A DNA stretch of 64,000 nucleotides. It comes from Azolla caroliniana (Eukaryota; Polypodiophyta). Shown piece after piece: positions 32,921 through 45,362 of this stretch (position 1 is its first letter; each line of letters opens with the position of its first letter). The stretch covers positions 2,976,001 to 3,040,000 of the forward strand of contig JBHGNT010000015.1 of the NCBI GenBank assembly GCA_043228905.1, written 5' to 3'. The notes under the pieces were generated by a model that worked only from the letters and a program-made list of their open reading frames with translations, had not been told where the DNA came from and ran no database searches. Position numbers and translations under genes: made by a program.

Positions 32921-35900
32921 CTAAAATAAGAAAGGACTGGGCGGAGGAAACAACCATCGTGGTGGCACATATTTCCAACAGTTTTCATATGTCCCATCCA
33001 AGCATAGAGGTATTGGCCACCATATCTGACGAATTTTTCTTCTTTTCTTATGCACCTTTTCTGCTGGTCCTTTAATATTATCGTACTCTCCCTTCACTGT
33101 GTGTACCAAGTTGTCCCTGAACATCTTTATCATATCCACCACATTATACTCGATACCTTCATATTTCATGCTGCATCGACACTCCACCACACCCAGAAAG
33201 CATTAATCGAGACAATATTCCAAACAAAAGATTTTTAAAATATTTACCACCCGGACTATTCGGGAGAGTTGCTTCAATTCTATTCTCTGACACACGCAAT
33301 GCTTCCACACATTGCTCCCCCTCGTACATGGATACTTGGACATCCAAAGACCCCCAAAGAACAACTCCCCATGTAAAAATCGCTCCTCTATATTTACAAG
33401 AAAACATCCTTAGTATTCTTCCCCAATATTTTTGAGCTGCAATACAAGTCCAAAACAAATGTTTCAAAGTCTCCTCCTGTAATTGGCAACACACACAATG
33501 ACGATCCTGAACCTATCCTTTTAGATGACAACCTACAGGTAAAGCATAATGAAGTAATAACCACTTAAAAGAAATGGCTCTTTGCAGACATGGTAAATTC
33601 CATAAACTTTTCCAATAAGCTGCACAATATTGAGGCGATATTGCACCTGACTCCCAATACTTTTGTGCAGCAGGACTTATGGAATGGCGTTGCAACAAGA
33701 AGCGTCTCCCATAGGCCACAAAATACTGAAAAAAAGGGAGAGTCCTACTTTCTTGTTCATTTGATGAGGCCCTTCCAACCAACCGCCATGCGTAATTAGC
33801 CGGATCCCAATTAAGGTGTTCCACCGGCTTACTTTGAAATGACCACAATTGTCGTGCGTGGTTTGCCAAAAAAGGGTTAGGATCTAGGAAAATCTTCTTC
33901 TCTAACCTAGCAATGACCCTAATGGGTTTTTGGGAGGCTACTTGCATAACTTCAGCTTCTTCTTCCACTAAATATAAAAGACCAACATCTCCAACCTCAT
34001 AAAATCTTATTCGACCCTTATTAGTGTAAGCCCTAACACCTATTCAAATGCCCAAAGGTGAGAAAAGACTATACCATATATAATTATTATGCAAGGTAAA
34101 TTGCCTTTGACAATTCTAAAAAGCATGTTGAATTTGAACGGACATCAAACATCCCCCACGTTGTCGTAGTGTGAATCACACACTACGTGAAATATGTAAA
34201 ATACTATATCCGATTTAAAGTACATATAATAAATAAAATAAAATATTAAAAATATTTATTACGTGCATAGGGTAGGTTTCGAACCCTGTACCTCCACGTA
34301 GACAAACCCCAACCTTACCACTGTACTAGCATATTATGAATTTTAAAGTTATACTAAACTTTATCCCATGTAAATATTCTAGATATGCATGGTACAAAAA
34401 GTTATTCATGCATACACACTCGAGTTAAAAAAAAGAAAAAGATGGGATAGAAAGCTAATCATGCACATGCAGTGTGCATGAAAACTAAAGTTAGGAAAAG
34501 CATTATGCTTGCATGTGATAAACTTTGACTCTTCCAACACTATATAAGGGAGAGAGAAAGATGTATAGTGGTTGTTGCTTATTTTACAAGGGTGTATTAA
34601 TATAATATAATCATGGGATTCACAAATTTGCTAACTATTTTTCTCTCTTAATCTGAGTACTCACTAATACACTATACTCGTGGGATTCACAAGTTTTTCA
34701 TATCTTTCTTTCTTACAACATATTTCATATTCTTCATTGCCTTAGAATTTTCTTTTCTCCTAGTCCAAAACCTCAGTGGTTCCTGCCCGACTCACGCAAC
34801 GATCCGGAGCCGAAAGACATGACAACGTAAAGAAGACAAGAATTGTTTTTTGTCCTCATTTGAGAGAAATTGAAAACACTCCCAATCAGCCACACTTGTA
34901 GTTGGTCCTGAGTCCATTTTCCCCCACGATAAATGCGGCCTAATACCTAAAACACAACCAGAGCTATTAGTAAACAAAGGATTCCATAACAATGGTTGAC
35001 TTAGAAATTGGGCTTCTGTTGATGGCAGTTGAAATAATAGAGCCTCTCTAATGTCCTTCCATGCCCTCAAAATACCTGTAAAAATTCTTCTAGAACCAAC
35101 ATTTTGAGCCTTAATTGGAAATTCAAAATTAAACAACCATCTTGCCACCGTCCTCCTAAGGTAGGCTTAATGTTACGAATATCAAACAACCATAACTTTC
35201 TCCACAACTCATCCCCAGGCATAAATCCTCTCACAACATGCTTCGCAAGAAGAGCCTTACTCTTGAGCATAGGATCAATTAAGCCCAGTCCACCTTCATT
35301 TATTGGCCGGATTAAAACCGACCAAGCAACTTTTGCAACAGCCCTTGATCCCATCGAAGCACCTCAAATAAAATTAGGAACTAAACGTTGTAATTTCAAT
35401 ATAAAAGAAGGTGAACATAACCACATTGACGCAATATACCACATTGATGTGAGTAAAACAGAGTTTGCCACAACTACCCTTCTAGGTAAAGACAAATTAG
35501 TTGTATCCCAATATAACAATTTATTTCTAATTCATAATAAAAGGGGTGTTACTATATCTTCTGCTGAAAATTTTAGCCCTACTTGACAACCCAAATACCT
35601 TACTGTTATACCTCGAGGCATCCAAATAAAACCTGGAGTTGGCACATCTTGTGGAGGACAGGAAGACGTGACCCAAAATCCATAGACTTGTCCCAATTAA
35701 TCAAAGCTCCCAAAGCATCACAAAAATATGTTAGTGCTTGTTGAAGATTCAACAAATTCTCCTTTTTTGCAGAAACATATAAAGCGGTGTCATCAGCAAA
35801 TTCTGAATCAACAGTCATGGTTGCATATCCTTATATAGGTAAGGCTATACCACGAATATCTACATTCCTACTCCTAAGGTAATCAGAAAAAGCTTCAGAG

Positions 35901-37891
35901 ACTAAAATAAACAAAAAGGGAGCTAGTGGACACCCTTGTCTTACTGATCTCGAAATTGAAAATCTACAACCAACATCACCTACAAACAAAAGAGAACTAT
36001 GAGCGGTCCTATACAAAGCTGCAATAACCCTAATCCATTGCATTGGAAAGCCCATTCGCTGTAATGTCCCTTCCATGAAATCCCAATCCACTCTGTCATA
36101 GGCCTTCTCAAAATCTAAAAACAAAATAGCCAAATCTTGTTGTTGTTGCTCTGCCATAGACACCATTTCCCAAAACAAAAAAATGTTATAAAAAATACTT
36201 CTCTCTTGAACAAAACCCGTCTGGGAATCATGAATTAGTTGAGGTAAAAAAGGTTGCACCCTCCTTGCTATTGTTTTAGCTAAACTCTTATACACAACAT
36301 TAAGTAGTGTTATAGGCCTCCATTTTCGAATATCATCCAAAGGGTCGTCCCTCGTCAGAATCAAATATATTAGGCCTTCTGTCCATTCTTGAGGCATATA
36401 ACCATGATCAAGAATTTGTTGGTAGGCAGAAGTCAAAACATTATCAATCATATCCCAATACTCTATATACCATGAAACCCCCATCCCTTCAACACCTGGA
36501 CAAACATCCTTACCTAAAGCCTTTGTTGCTAACAAAACTTCAGAAGGTTGCAACGGAGCAAGCAAAGAAATTTTGCATTTCAAATGAAACTCGATTAGAG
36601 ACTGAAGCCCAAACAACATCCCTCTTAATCACATTATTTCTTGAAATTGGAATTGTTGTCAACAAATGACTATAAAAAGATGATGTTATGTCCCTCATCT
36701 CTATCACATTCGATGTAAAAGACCCATCAACTCGTCTCATACTCATCAGTTGAGACTTATGTGATTTAATGCGATGAGGTTGAAAAAACCCTTTACAAAC
36801 TGTATTAGCTTGTCTAGTCCATCTTGCAAAGGATTTATGATACCAAAAATCTGACTGCTGCAATTGCATATTAGTAATTGTTTTCCCCACTTCAATAAAT
36901 CTCGCGACTAAATCTACAGACCTAGGCCACCATTGGTACAAAGCTTTTGCTTTAGTTTGAAAATATTCTTGAATTTCTTTCAACGCATGCACCACATTAA
37001 TCAAGATAACATCGGATTCCGCATCATAATGATATCGAAACCAAATACTTTGAACAAAATGTTTACAATCGCCTCTAGGAAAAACGGAGTTAGGGATTCT
37101 AAATCTACTAGCCCTTCTTGTCGATGATAAAGAGAATTTTAACTTAAGAGGTGAATGATCAGAAAAAGAACAACCAGGTAAAATTCCTAATTGACCACCT
37201 CTAGTCTACATAAAAGCATCCCCATAAAACCTATCCAAACGAGAAAGGTTGACCCGTGCCAATCTCCTGTTATATCTTGAAAATGATAAAGATTCTAGTA
37301 TTCTATTAAAGGATTGCACTGACCAAAGATCAACCAATTGTAGTGACATACATAGTCTTTCCCACTCCCTAAATTCTGACCTAGAGATAATGCGTAAACT
37401 ACCACCTTGCCTCTCTTGCACATCCTCTAACATATTAAAATCCCTAACTAATGCCCAGTGGTCAATTTGAGGTATTTGTAATAGAATTTTAGACAAAAAA
37501 CGAGACCTCGCTACTTCAGAATTCAGTGCGTAAAGGTTAAGCAAACCCCACTTAATCTCTCCTATTTGAAAAACAATATATTGTGCTCTTTTATTTGCTA
37601 ATGATCCAGACATACTTACATGTGAAGCCCAAATATGTGAAACCGCAATACATAAACCCCCCTGGGTATCATTCGGTCCAAAAGCCAGCAACGAGAATTG
37701 TTGCCATCTCCCGGGGAGAAGATTCCCATATTTTAAGAGGCGTTGTTCCCCTAAATGATGCTCCTAAATAATGGGCACATCTATTGGTCCTACATAAGGC
37801 TTTTTTAACTCCTATCTAAAAACCCCTCTCATTCTTCGAAACCGACTACCTCCTAATCCTTGCACATTCCATGAGATTATATTTAGAACAT
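32921..37891 (-). pseudogene. LINE-a ORF2: endonuclease, reverse transcriptase, zinc domain
   Basis: Starts MDVLNIISWNVQGLG at 37,891. The endonuclease has SWNVQGLG, a degraded QEHHLGE block and DFNMLE (37,400s). The reverse transcriptase (36,619-35,606) has WRPITLLNVVYK, LDFEKAYDRVDW, RQGCPLAPFLF and FADDTALYV, the active-site FADD. The thumb/C-terminal region has AKVAWSVLIRPINEGGLGLIDP, and the Cys-rich part CCQLQEETLKHLFWTC at 33,480-33,430 is the zf-RVT domain. In an intact element this protein nicks the target and copies the RNA there. It is inactive: stops and frame changes occur in the endonuclease, after the RT and near 33,200, and a solo LTR interrupts it. Confidence 0.85.
34162..34824 (+). 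repeat. solo gypsy LTR (Gyp-3 type) in LINE-a
   Basis: TGTCGTAGTGTGAATCAC ... AGACATGACA, 663 bp, flanked by ACGT at 34,158-34,161 and 34,825-34,828. Same orientation and family as 26,560-27,316. It has CTATATAAGG near 34,541. On the minus strand it contains TAGTACAGTGG (34,318-34,328) and GGTTCGAAACC (34,275-34,285), which match tRNA-type A and B boxes. Confidence 0.88.
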
Positions 37892-37894
37892 CCA

Positions 37895-39365
37895 TTAATA
37901 AAGAACCAGGGATTATGAAACTGTCCTTTTTCGGACAAAACTTCTCCTCGACGTTTTCCTTCTTCAGCAATTCGTAATTGTCTTCTAGTTGTCATCATAT
38001 CTTTACCGAAGTATTTATGTGCACGGACTGGCATTGCTTTTTCCAATGTCATAGTATCATCTGGAACCAAAGTTACTGCCGAAAAGGAAAAATCATTAAT
38101 GTCTTGAGAAACCATCTTTTCCACTACGGAGAGAGACTTTTGTTTTGATGGATCCTCCTCATAGATTACTAAAGAAGTCAATTTTCACAATCCATGGCAA
38201 TTCCCGAGAAGTCAATTTGTCGCGCCTTGTCCTGAGGCACTGGGTTAGGCAAGGATTGAATGATATGCTTCCCTTTATCCCCCAAATGATTACCATTAAA
38301 TTGCCCCATAGACGAACCCTCAAACTTATGATGTCTATCCTTACTTTCTTTAATAGTCAAGGCTTCATGATCCTGCTTTGAGGTTGTTGGATTCTGTATT
38401 TCAACAACTTTATTCTTCTCCCGTACAATATTTTGCAAGGAGATATTCCTATCTTCATTGTTATTCAAAATATTGTACGGATTACCATCGAACAAAACTA
38501 TAGAATTGACTAGTCAGTTAAATTGTTTCAAAGTATGTTTAACTGCTACTAGAGTCCAATCGGATCTCCCCACCTTAGCAGTTGACTTAGGGGCCTCCTC
38601 TGATCCTGATCGATAACGTTTCCGAGGACAATCCTTCCCTAAATGGCCAAAATGCCTACATATAAAACATTGATCTGGAAGCCCTTGATACACAATCCTT
38701 TGGGGCAATGGCTCTTTATTTTCTTGCAAATTTAGCAACAAAACTGAATATGGTAAAACGTTATTTCGGGGGGCTAAAATCCTCACCGTTGGTGCTCCTC
38801 GTATACACTCATCTTCCTTTGAGGGCTCATCTTTAGTTGCTATTACAGTACCTAAAAGAGAACCTATTTGGGCAAATACTTGATGTCATTCTTTCTTCAA
38901 TCTTGGAAAAAAGGCCGTAAAGATCATATGGGCTTCTTTGTGTTGCAAAATCTCATCTCCAACCACATTATGAGTCCACATGTAGAAAGATATCCAATTG
39001 CCCTGCAATGTTGTATGTTTGATCTTCAACAAACGATCAACTGAAGAAGAATCAGAAAACTCCAAATAATAACATCCTTTGCCCATGAATTGGATGTCCA
39101 CAACAGTGTTGATATCTTCTGGGAAGGAAGCGTACAACATTCGACGCAACTCGGGCCTATTTGGCCTTGATCCTTCCATATGAGCTACCAGAGAAACCTC
39201 CTGTAGTTGTTTTACTTTTGCCAACACAATATTCTTATCATTATATAACAAGGAGAGTGAGACGACCTTACTTGAAATATGGGGAGAGGTAGAAGGTTGA
39301 TTGAGGGGAGGTGCACCGGAACCCCCTCTATGTGTCGAATCAGGTATTAGTCGTTGTTCTGCCAT
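37895..39365 (-). pseudogene. LINE-a ORF1: RNA-binding gag-like protein
   Basis: Starts MAEQRLIPDSTHRGG at 39,365. The N-terminal domain has RMLYASFPEDINTV and YYLEFSDSSSVDRLL, like the DUF4283-type ORF1 domain of plant LINEs. A CCHC knuckle, CFICRHFGHLGKDC, lies at about 38,660-38,620. It should coat the element RNA. The frame is broken at several places (near 38,885, 38,513 and 38,180), so no single product is made. Confidence 0.75.
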
Positions 39366-39619
39366 CACTCCTCGCTCTGTTCTGTCAATCCAATGATTAA
39401 TTATAACTTGTGTGTGAGAGATGCAAAGTTGTGGATGTATTCCATCAATGATCAATTATAACTTGTGTGAGAGAGAGGGTGGGAAAGAAAGAAATAACAA
39501 AGTAGAACTTGATCAAAGCAAAGAGCTTGAGAAAGAAACAAGTATAGAAAGAAAGAATTAGAACTTGATCAAAAAAAGGGAGAGAGTGAGAGAGAAATCA
39601 AGAAAGAAGTAGAAGCAAG

Positions 39620-39686
<67 letters not shown>

Positions 39687-40149
39687 ACAAACAAAAGAGA
39701 GGAGTGGGTTGAAAATAGGAGAAGCCCTACGTTTATTTTCACACTATGCATATGTCCGGGCACTTCTTCTCCTTTATCATATCACATAACATATGTTTAC
39801 ACATTTACCCTTCTCAAATAAAACTATATACCATAGCCTATGAATTGTAATTTGTAACTACCAATACATGTACTATTGTTTTGGCCTTAGCAAAATTTGA
39901 CGGTATTAACAAATTTTAAACCTTCATTTTTACGTTCTTATAAAATATATGCCCGTCAAGATTGACTGTTTCATTTTCAAATTAACCTTCATATATGGTT
40001 AAATTTGCAAAAAAAACGGTCAAAACGGCCGTCAAAAGGCAACACTGAAATTTACAAGTGTTGCTATATTCTATTTTTCTCATTCAAAGATCTATATTAT
40101 ACAATATCTATAAACCTAGTATCTCATTGATTGGTGTCTACAAATTGCA
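39366..40149 (-). other. LINE-a leader and flanking spacer
   Basis: 39,366 to about 39,760 is the LINE leader, with (GA)n at 39,621-39,680 and further GA-rich blocks. From there to 40,149 is AT-rich DNA without a recognisable gene; GT-2 homology begins at about 40,150. Confidence 0.5.
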
Positions 40150-41405
40150 AGTGTGTCTCATGTGGCGTTGGATTCAAGCTTCAAGCAATGGATGTTGTGA
40201 TTACACCATGTTTGCACACATATCATATGCTATGTCCTAAGTACCATTTTGAGAAAATAAATACATATATCGATTGTAAAAGAATAAGTAGAATCGAATA
40301 GTACTTAGATATGGGTATAAAAGGTCACTCCTTAAGTGCGTGATTTTGCATATGTGTCATTTATCATTTATAATTCCATTCTACATTCAGGTTGTTTAGT
40401 ATTGGTGTAGTACAAAGTTCATTCTGCACTTAGGTGTGCAATTGGTTTAGTATTAGCATCGTTCCTTACACTATATTTCATTCTATATTTAGGGGGTTTA
40501 GTACTTGTGTAATACAAGTTTTACTCTATAATTTGGTTTGCAGTTGGTTTAGTAAACATTGTTCCTTACACTAGATTTCATTTTATATTTAGGTGTTTTA
40601 GAATTGATGTAGAACTAAGTTCATTATGAACTTAGATGTCGAGTTGGTTTAGTACTAACATTGCTCCGTACACTATTTTGGATTATGTATTTAGGTGGTT
40701 TAGTATTGATATAGAACTAAGTTTATTATGCATTTAGATGTTCAATTGGTTTAGTACTAACATTGCTCCTTGCATTATTTTGCATTCTGTACTTAGGTGG
40801 TTTACTACAGATGTAGAACAAATGGGCATGAAGCACTTAGGTTGTTTAGTACTAACATTGTTAATTATATTATATTTCATTCTATATTCATGTGATTTAG
40901 TATTGATGTAGAACAAATGGGCATGAAGCACTTAGGTGTTTAGTTGGTTTAGTACTAACGTTATTCATTACATTAGAAACCATTTTATATTCAGGAGATT
41001 TAGTACTAATGAAGTACAAAGTTCATTATGCAGTTAGGTGTTTAATTGGCGTGTGCATTTTAGTTGTTCATTACATTATGTTTCATTTTGTAGAACCAAA
41101 TTCATTCTACACTTATAGGTAGTTAATATGTAGTTTGTTTGACTCTATTTAGAGGGAGGAGTCAAGTTACGATTCTCGTTTTACAATGTTGTTGTATTAA
41201 CCACTCATGTTATGATTCTCGCAATCAATGTCATATTCATGTCATTTAGTATTGATGTAGAACAAATGGCCATGAAGCATTTAGGTGTTTAGTTGGTTTA
41301 GTACTAATGTTGTTCATTACATTATATTTCATTATGTAGAACCAAGTTCATCCTGCACTTATAGGTAATCATCATGTAGTTTGTTTGACTCTATTCATAG
41401 GGAGG

Positions 41406-41903
41406 TGTCACATTCTAGACTCGAACCTCTGACTTTTAACACACACCGTACATTTTGTTGTGTTAATCATATGGAAACTCTTGTGAACTGTCCACATTCG
41501 ATTGTGAACTTGTATATAGTATAGAGTCTAGTCTATAGTATATTCAAGAATATTCTAATCGTTAGTATATTCTAGAATGATTCTGTGGTATACTCTAAAC
41601 GGGTATATTTTTCAGATATTTCTCGAGTATATTCTAGAGATATTCAATCTCACAAATTGTATAAATACTTGTAACATCCTTGGTTCCTTTCAAGGGATTC
41701 AACACCAGTCATTGACACATCAATTTAGTATTCTCGTTTCACCTCATCTTTGTCTCCTGGATCTTTATTTCTGTCTTCATGCCCTCATGCGCTCACAACA
41801 TCTAGAGTTCCTAGCCTTGTCACATCTAGCTCCAAGTTCATCCATTCCTCTTGGCCCCATCATCTGTGCTCCGTCCTAGTCCACACTTGGTGTGTCCGTG
41901 ACA
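41406..41903. repeat. solo LTR with 5-bp target duplication
   Basis: TGTCACATTC ... GTCCGTGACA, 498 bp, with GGAGG at 41,401-41,405 and 41,904-41,908. The empty site is visible in a duplicated flank at about 41,153-41,170 (GAGGGAGGAGTCAAGTTACG), which reads straight through. Strand and family are not determined; a TGTATAAATAC box near 41,658 hints at plus orientation. Confidence 0.85.
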
Positions 41904-41979
41904 GGAGGAGTCATGTTACGATTCTCATTTTACAATTTTGCTATAATAACCACTCATGTTACAATTCTTGCAATGAATG

Positions 41980-42514
41980 TTATAGTATTTGATAACACAA
42001 CACTAGGGAAGGGCATTGAACAACTAACCCCCATATTAATGTGTGTAGAATTTGCTGGGAACTCCAAAGTTTGTGGTTATGCCTTAGCTTAAAGAATGAA
42101 TCTTATAATGAAGATGAATGCATGAGAAGGGCCCTTGATTGTAGACCATCTAACAACAAACATATATTCTTCAAGCTCGGGCCTACACGATAATGTGAAA
42201 GGTAATGTTATTGTGTTTATTCTTGATTTTATAATTGTGCCTCCACTTCTATTTTCCGATATTTCAACCAATGAAAGTCCAAGAGCCTACAAAGAAGCAT
42301 AATGCAACACAAAAATTATATGGAAAGGGGAAGAAATGGAAGAGTTCTTATAGTGGTGGGTCATGCATATTCTCATATACTTTGTGTTGCGTTAGGGTAC
42401 ACAAATGATTTTGGGTAATGATATGCATGTGGTTTAGACAATGATGAAATCATTAGTGAAGTTGAAGAGGAAGATGATGGGTCACAACATGAAGAAGAGT
42501 TTAACACCATCCTA
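41980..42514 (+). pseudogene. GT-2 copy of the plus-strand gene, decayed exons
   Basis: Homologous to GT-1 exons at 22,446-22,970. It reads NTTLGKGIEQ then NSKVCGYALA and a TAA stop where GT-1 continues with VVLDEVYDEDEF. The exon-3 copy keeps EPTKKH-like sequence and the GTGGGT donor; the exon-4 copy reads NDEIISEVEEEDDGSQHEEEF and ends CCTAG|GTACC. Its continuation is near 51,320-51,383, after LINE-b. Stops show that it is non-functional. Confidence 0.7.
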
Positions 42515-43469
42515 GGTACCTTTGAGAACTCCAATCATTTCACCTTTTTTTTTCCAAAAAAAACTCCTTCCATTAGTTATAAAATTTTACAAATGAGATT
42601 ATAAAATCTTATGTGGATGCCCACTGACTCAAGAAAGGGAGATGACGACCATTGTTAGATGAAGGCTATTCGTTGTCTTTCAACTCCATCAGAGTTGCCC
42701 TTGAGGCCATCATATTGGCTCTTTAACGTGGCTACAATTTCACTCCATATCTCTTGGAGTAACATTGTTGGATGCGCGGTTTGGTTGGAGAAGACCCATC
42801 TACACCGTTGTTTCCATAGAATCCAAAGAGTTATTGGGCTGACCAATTCCAACACAACTTGAGATTTGTCATTAAGAGGAGTTGAGTGGACATTGCCGAT
42901 GGTGGAGAAAAAAACCTCTTGTGCTTTTATCACCAAAGTCATCCCCTCCTCTTGATGCTCGTATCTGCCAACTGGGGTTTGCCATGATAGCCAACATATA
43001 TTTCCCCACTTGATGGAGCCTTGCACCTGGCATAATTGCAACAAGCGGCCAACCCCCCGCCATATTTGATGGGACGCTGGGCAGCCCCATAGAGCATGTC
43101 GTATTGATTCTAATGCATTTGAGCACTCTACACAATTAGGAGAGCTAAAGTTCGCACGTTGCCATGCTCCCACCGGTAGTGACTTATGTATTAATAGCCA
43201 TTGGAACGTGGTAATTCGCCTCGCGTGTTGTTGTTTCCAATTTTTTTGCCAAAAACTTGGTGATAATTGTGTGAGGAACTTGATATGTGTGCCATACCTT
43301 TGCAGCAGCCGGCTCTCAAGCAGTTTGAGTAGCTAGGATGTGGCGACCCAATCTAGTTGTGAATTGGAAGAAAGGGATGGGTTTGCTTCCTTGCTTCGTG
43401 TAAGGATCACGCCATATCCATTGCAAAGGGTCCCAACTGACCTTACGTAGCCATGTGTTTTCATAAGTA

Positions 43470-43811
43470 TGTTACCCATAGGAGTTGTACGGGGCGGTAT
43501 AAGGGTAAAACACGTTAAAGGGGTTGTTTGGTATGTGTAATGTATATGTGTGAGGATGAGTATGTGTGAGCACATGCACAATTATGTGCATGTGACAAGA
43601 ATGTAACGGTCTCTTTTTGTAATGGACATATTATTTACCGTTACATTATGTATTATATAAACCCCTTACGAGGCATGTAATGAGATATGGTTTTTTCCCC
43701 TCTCACTTGGTGTCATTTTATATTTGTCTTTCTCTCTAGTTCTCACTTTATCGTAACCCCCTTGGGAGGGGGGTGAAGCCATTCTAGGCTTCGCCCCCCA
43801 CCCCAACAACA
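43470..43811 (+). repeat. left LTR of the small element
   Basis: TG...CA ends. A TATATAA box lies near 43,657. The terminal 41 bases (43,764-43,804) can fold into a long GC-rich hairpin around ATTCTA. Repeated at the right end. Confidence 0.87.
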
Positions 43812-44572
43812 CTTTTGGCCAAGACGCGTGACCAAGAGTACGGCGAAGTGATGGCCGAAAGAAGGTTGGCCGAGAATCAGCTGAGAGATCAGCGTCATCC
43901 AAGAGCCTATCGAGATACGGCAACAACCGATGGTGGCGGACAGACAGAGAGCCGGCTGAAGGAGAGAAAGAGACGGCCCCGAATAGAGTCGGCCAGTCGG
44001 CCGAGAGAACCAAACAGCCAGTGGACAGAGCTAGCGGGTGGAGACGGCCACCGGATAGAAGGAGAGAGGAGGCCAAGAGAAGACAAACTGGAAGAAACGA
44101 AGAGGAGGAAGAAGAAGCATGAGAAACATAAGGGCAGAGAAGATGAAATTTCAAAAGCTCAAGGGCATGACGTGAGATTTCAAAAAGTGGATGGCAGAAT
44201 GTAGAATTTCGAAAATTCAAGGGCCAAAAAAAAAAAAAAAAAAACTTGAGGGTAAAATTTTTAGAGACCAAGGGTACAAAATACAAAGCTCAATTCACAT
44301 GAAGAAACAGAAAAATACACATACATGTAATAGAATCATGAAAGGCCCATGCCGCAATGGAGGAGCCAATTAATGTGATCCAATTGAGCGACATGCTGAC
44401 CGAACGAGAAGGTTCGAGTCAAGCAATGCTCCGATCGAAGTTATTGATCGTAGAGCTATGATCCGGTTGATGGATTTCCGATTGTTGAGACAACTGATGG
44501 AGTTCCGGTCATTAATAGTTGCCATGACGAGTGGGTTCACCGTGCGATGCACTGTCCCACAGGCGTGCCATG
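43812..44572 (+). other. interior of the small LTR element
   Basis: Contains a purine-rich open stretch (43,815-44,204, starting TTG rather than ATG; 129 codons, very rich in R, K, E) that does not resemble gag. A run of 18 A at 44,226-44,243 follows, then unique sequence. The open stretch may be chance in GA-rich DNA or a captured host segment. Confidence 0.45.
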
Positions 44573-44916
44573 TGTTACCCATAGGAGTTGTACGGGGCGG
44601 TATAAGGGTAAAACACGTTAAAGGGGTTGTTCGGTATGTGTAATGTATATGAGTGTGAGGATGAGTATGTGTGAGCACAAGCACAATTATGTGCATGTGA
44701 CAAGAATGTAACGGTCTCTTTTTGTAACGGACATATTATTTACCGTTACATTATGTATCATATAAACCCCTTACGGGGCATGTAATGAGATATAGTTTTT
44801 TCCCCTCTCACTTGGTGTCATTTTGTATTTGTCTTTCTCTCTAGTTCTCACTTTATCGTAACCCCCTTGGGAGGGGGGTGAAGCCATTCTAGGCTTCGCC
44901 CCCCACCCCAACAACA
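44573..44916 (+). repeat. right LTR of the small element
   Basis: Same ends as the left LTR; a handful of substitutions and a two-base length difference. The hairpin is at 44,869-44,910. AAGTA follows. Confidence 0.87.
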
Positions 44917-45248
44917 AAGTACATATGTGCCAATCAGGTTGTACTTTGATCGGATCAGGATCTACAATCCATTTATGACCAGTAGATGTGAGTACTCGAA
45001 TTGCATTATTCTGTGTTGGTGTCTCATTGTCTCGCAATTCAAAGCCTTCAATCCTGTCTAGTGATCCCCTACCTCTCGGGATCAAAGATCCCTCCTCCTC
45101 GTAGCCTATCCATTTCTCCATTGTCGTCCTATGAGTAGAATCTTCCCTAATCAGTAGAGCATTATTGATTTCTGATCTCATAGTCCATCCGCCCTTGATT
45201 CCATGGAGTATGTTGGCTTGATCTTGTAGTGGCATTGGCATAAACCGT

Positions 45249-45309
45249 TGTCGCGTTGTTACGCACGTGCCTGTAGAAGGGGCGGAACCACGGGGGTCTT
45301 GAACCGAGG

Positions 45310-45362
<53 letters not shown>

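Larger units (their letters stand above)
32890..39760 (-). mobile_element. LINE-a, long L1-type non-LTR retrotransposon
   Basis: A minus-strand element with ORF1 (39,365-37,895), ORF2 (37,891-32,921) and a 5' leader with a (GA)n run (39,621-39,680). A solo gypsy LTR at 34,162-34,824 splits the C-terminal part of ORF2. Outer ends are approximate because no target duplication was found. The element is nearly full length but carries stops and frame changes. Confidence 0.8.
40150..42531 (+). mobile_element. GT-2, left part of a second GT-type transposon
   Basis: Collinear with GT-1 21,375-22,970: the shared TTGGATTCAAGCTT, GATTACACCATG and AAGTACCATTT block near 40,165-40,250, a tandem-repeat intron with about six TTAGTACTAA sites (40,380-41,320), then exon-like segments at about 41,980-42,195, 42,280-42,349 and 42,437-42,514. 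No terminal repeat is visible on the left. A solo LTR (41,406-41,903) and LINE-b are later insertions. It continues at 51,174. Confidence 0.72.
43470..44916. mobile_element. small non-autonomous LTR retrotransposon
   Basis: A 1,447-bp element with 342- and 344-bp LTRs (43,470-43,811 and 44,573-44,916; TGTTACCCATAGG ... CCCAACAACA) flanked by AAGTA at 43,465-43,469 and 44,917-44,921. The LTRs are about 97% alike. The 761-bp interior encodes no gag or pol, so it would depend on another element's enzymes, like a TRIM or small LARD. TATATAAACCCC in the LTR (about 43,657) suggests plus orientation, but no primer site was convincingly identified on either strand. Confidence 0.87.

Noticed and set aside
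38145-38381. Plus-strand frames within LINE-a
   Set aside because: They are antisense to readable LINE ORF1 and ORF2 domains and show no domain of their own.
43815-44204. A 129-codon basic protein gene in the small LTR element
   Set aside because: It starts with TTG, lies in purine-rich DNA that is open by composition, and has no recognisable domain; it is kept only as a note in the interior entry.
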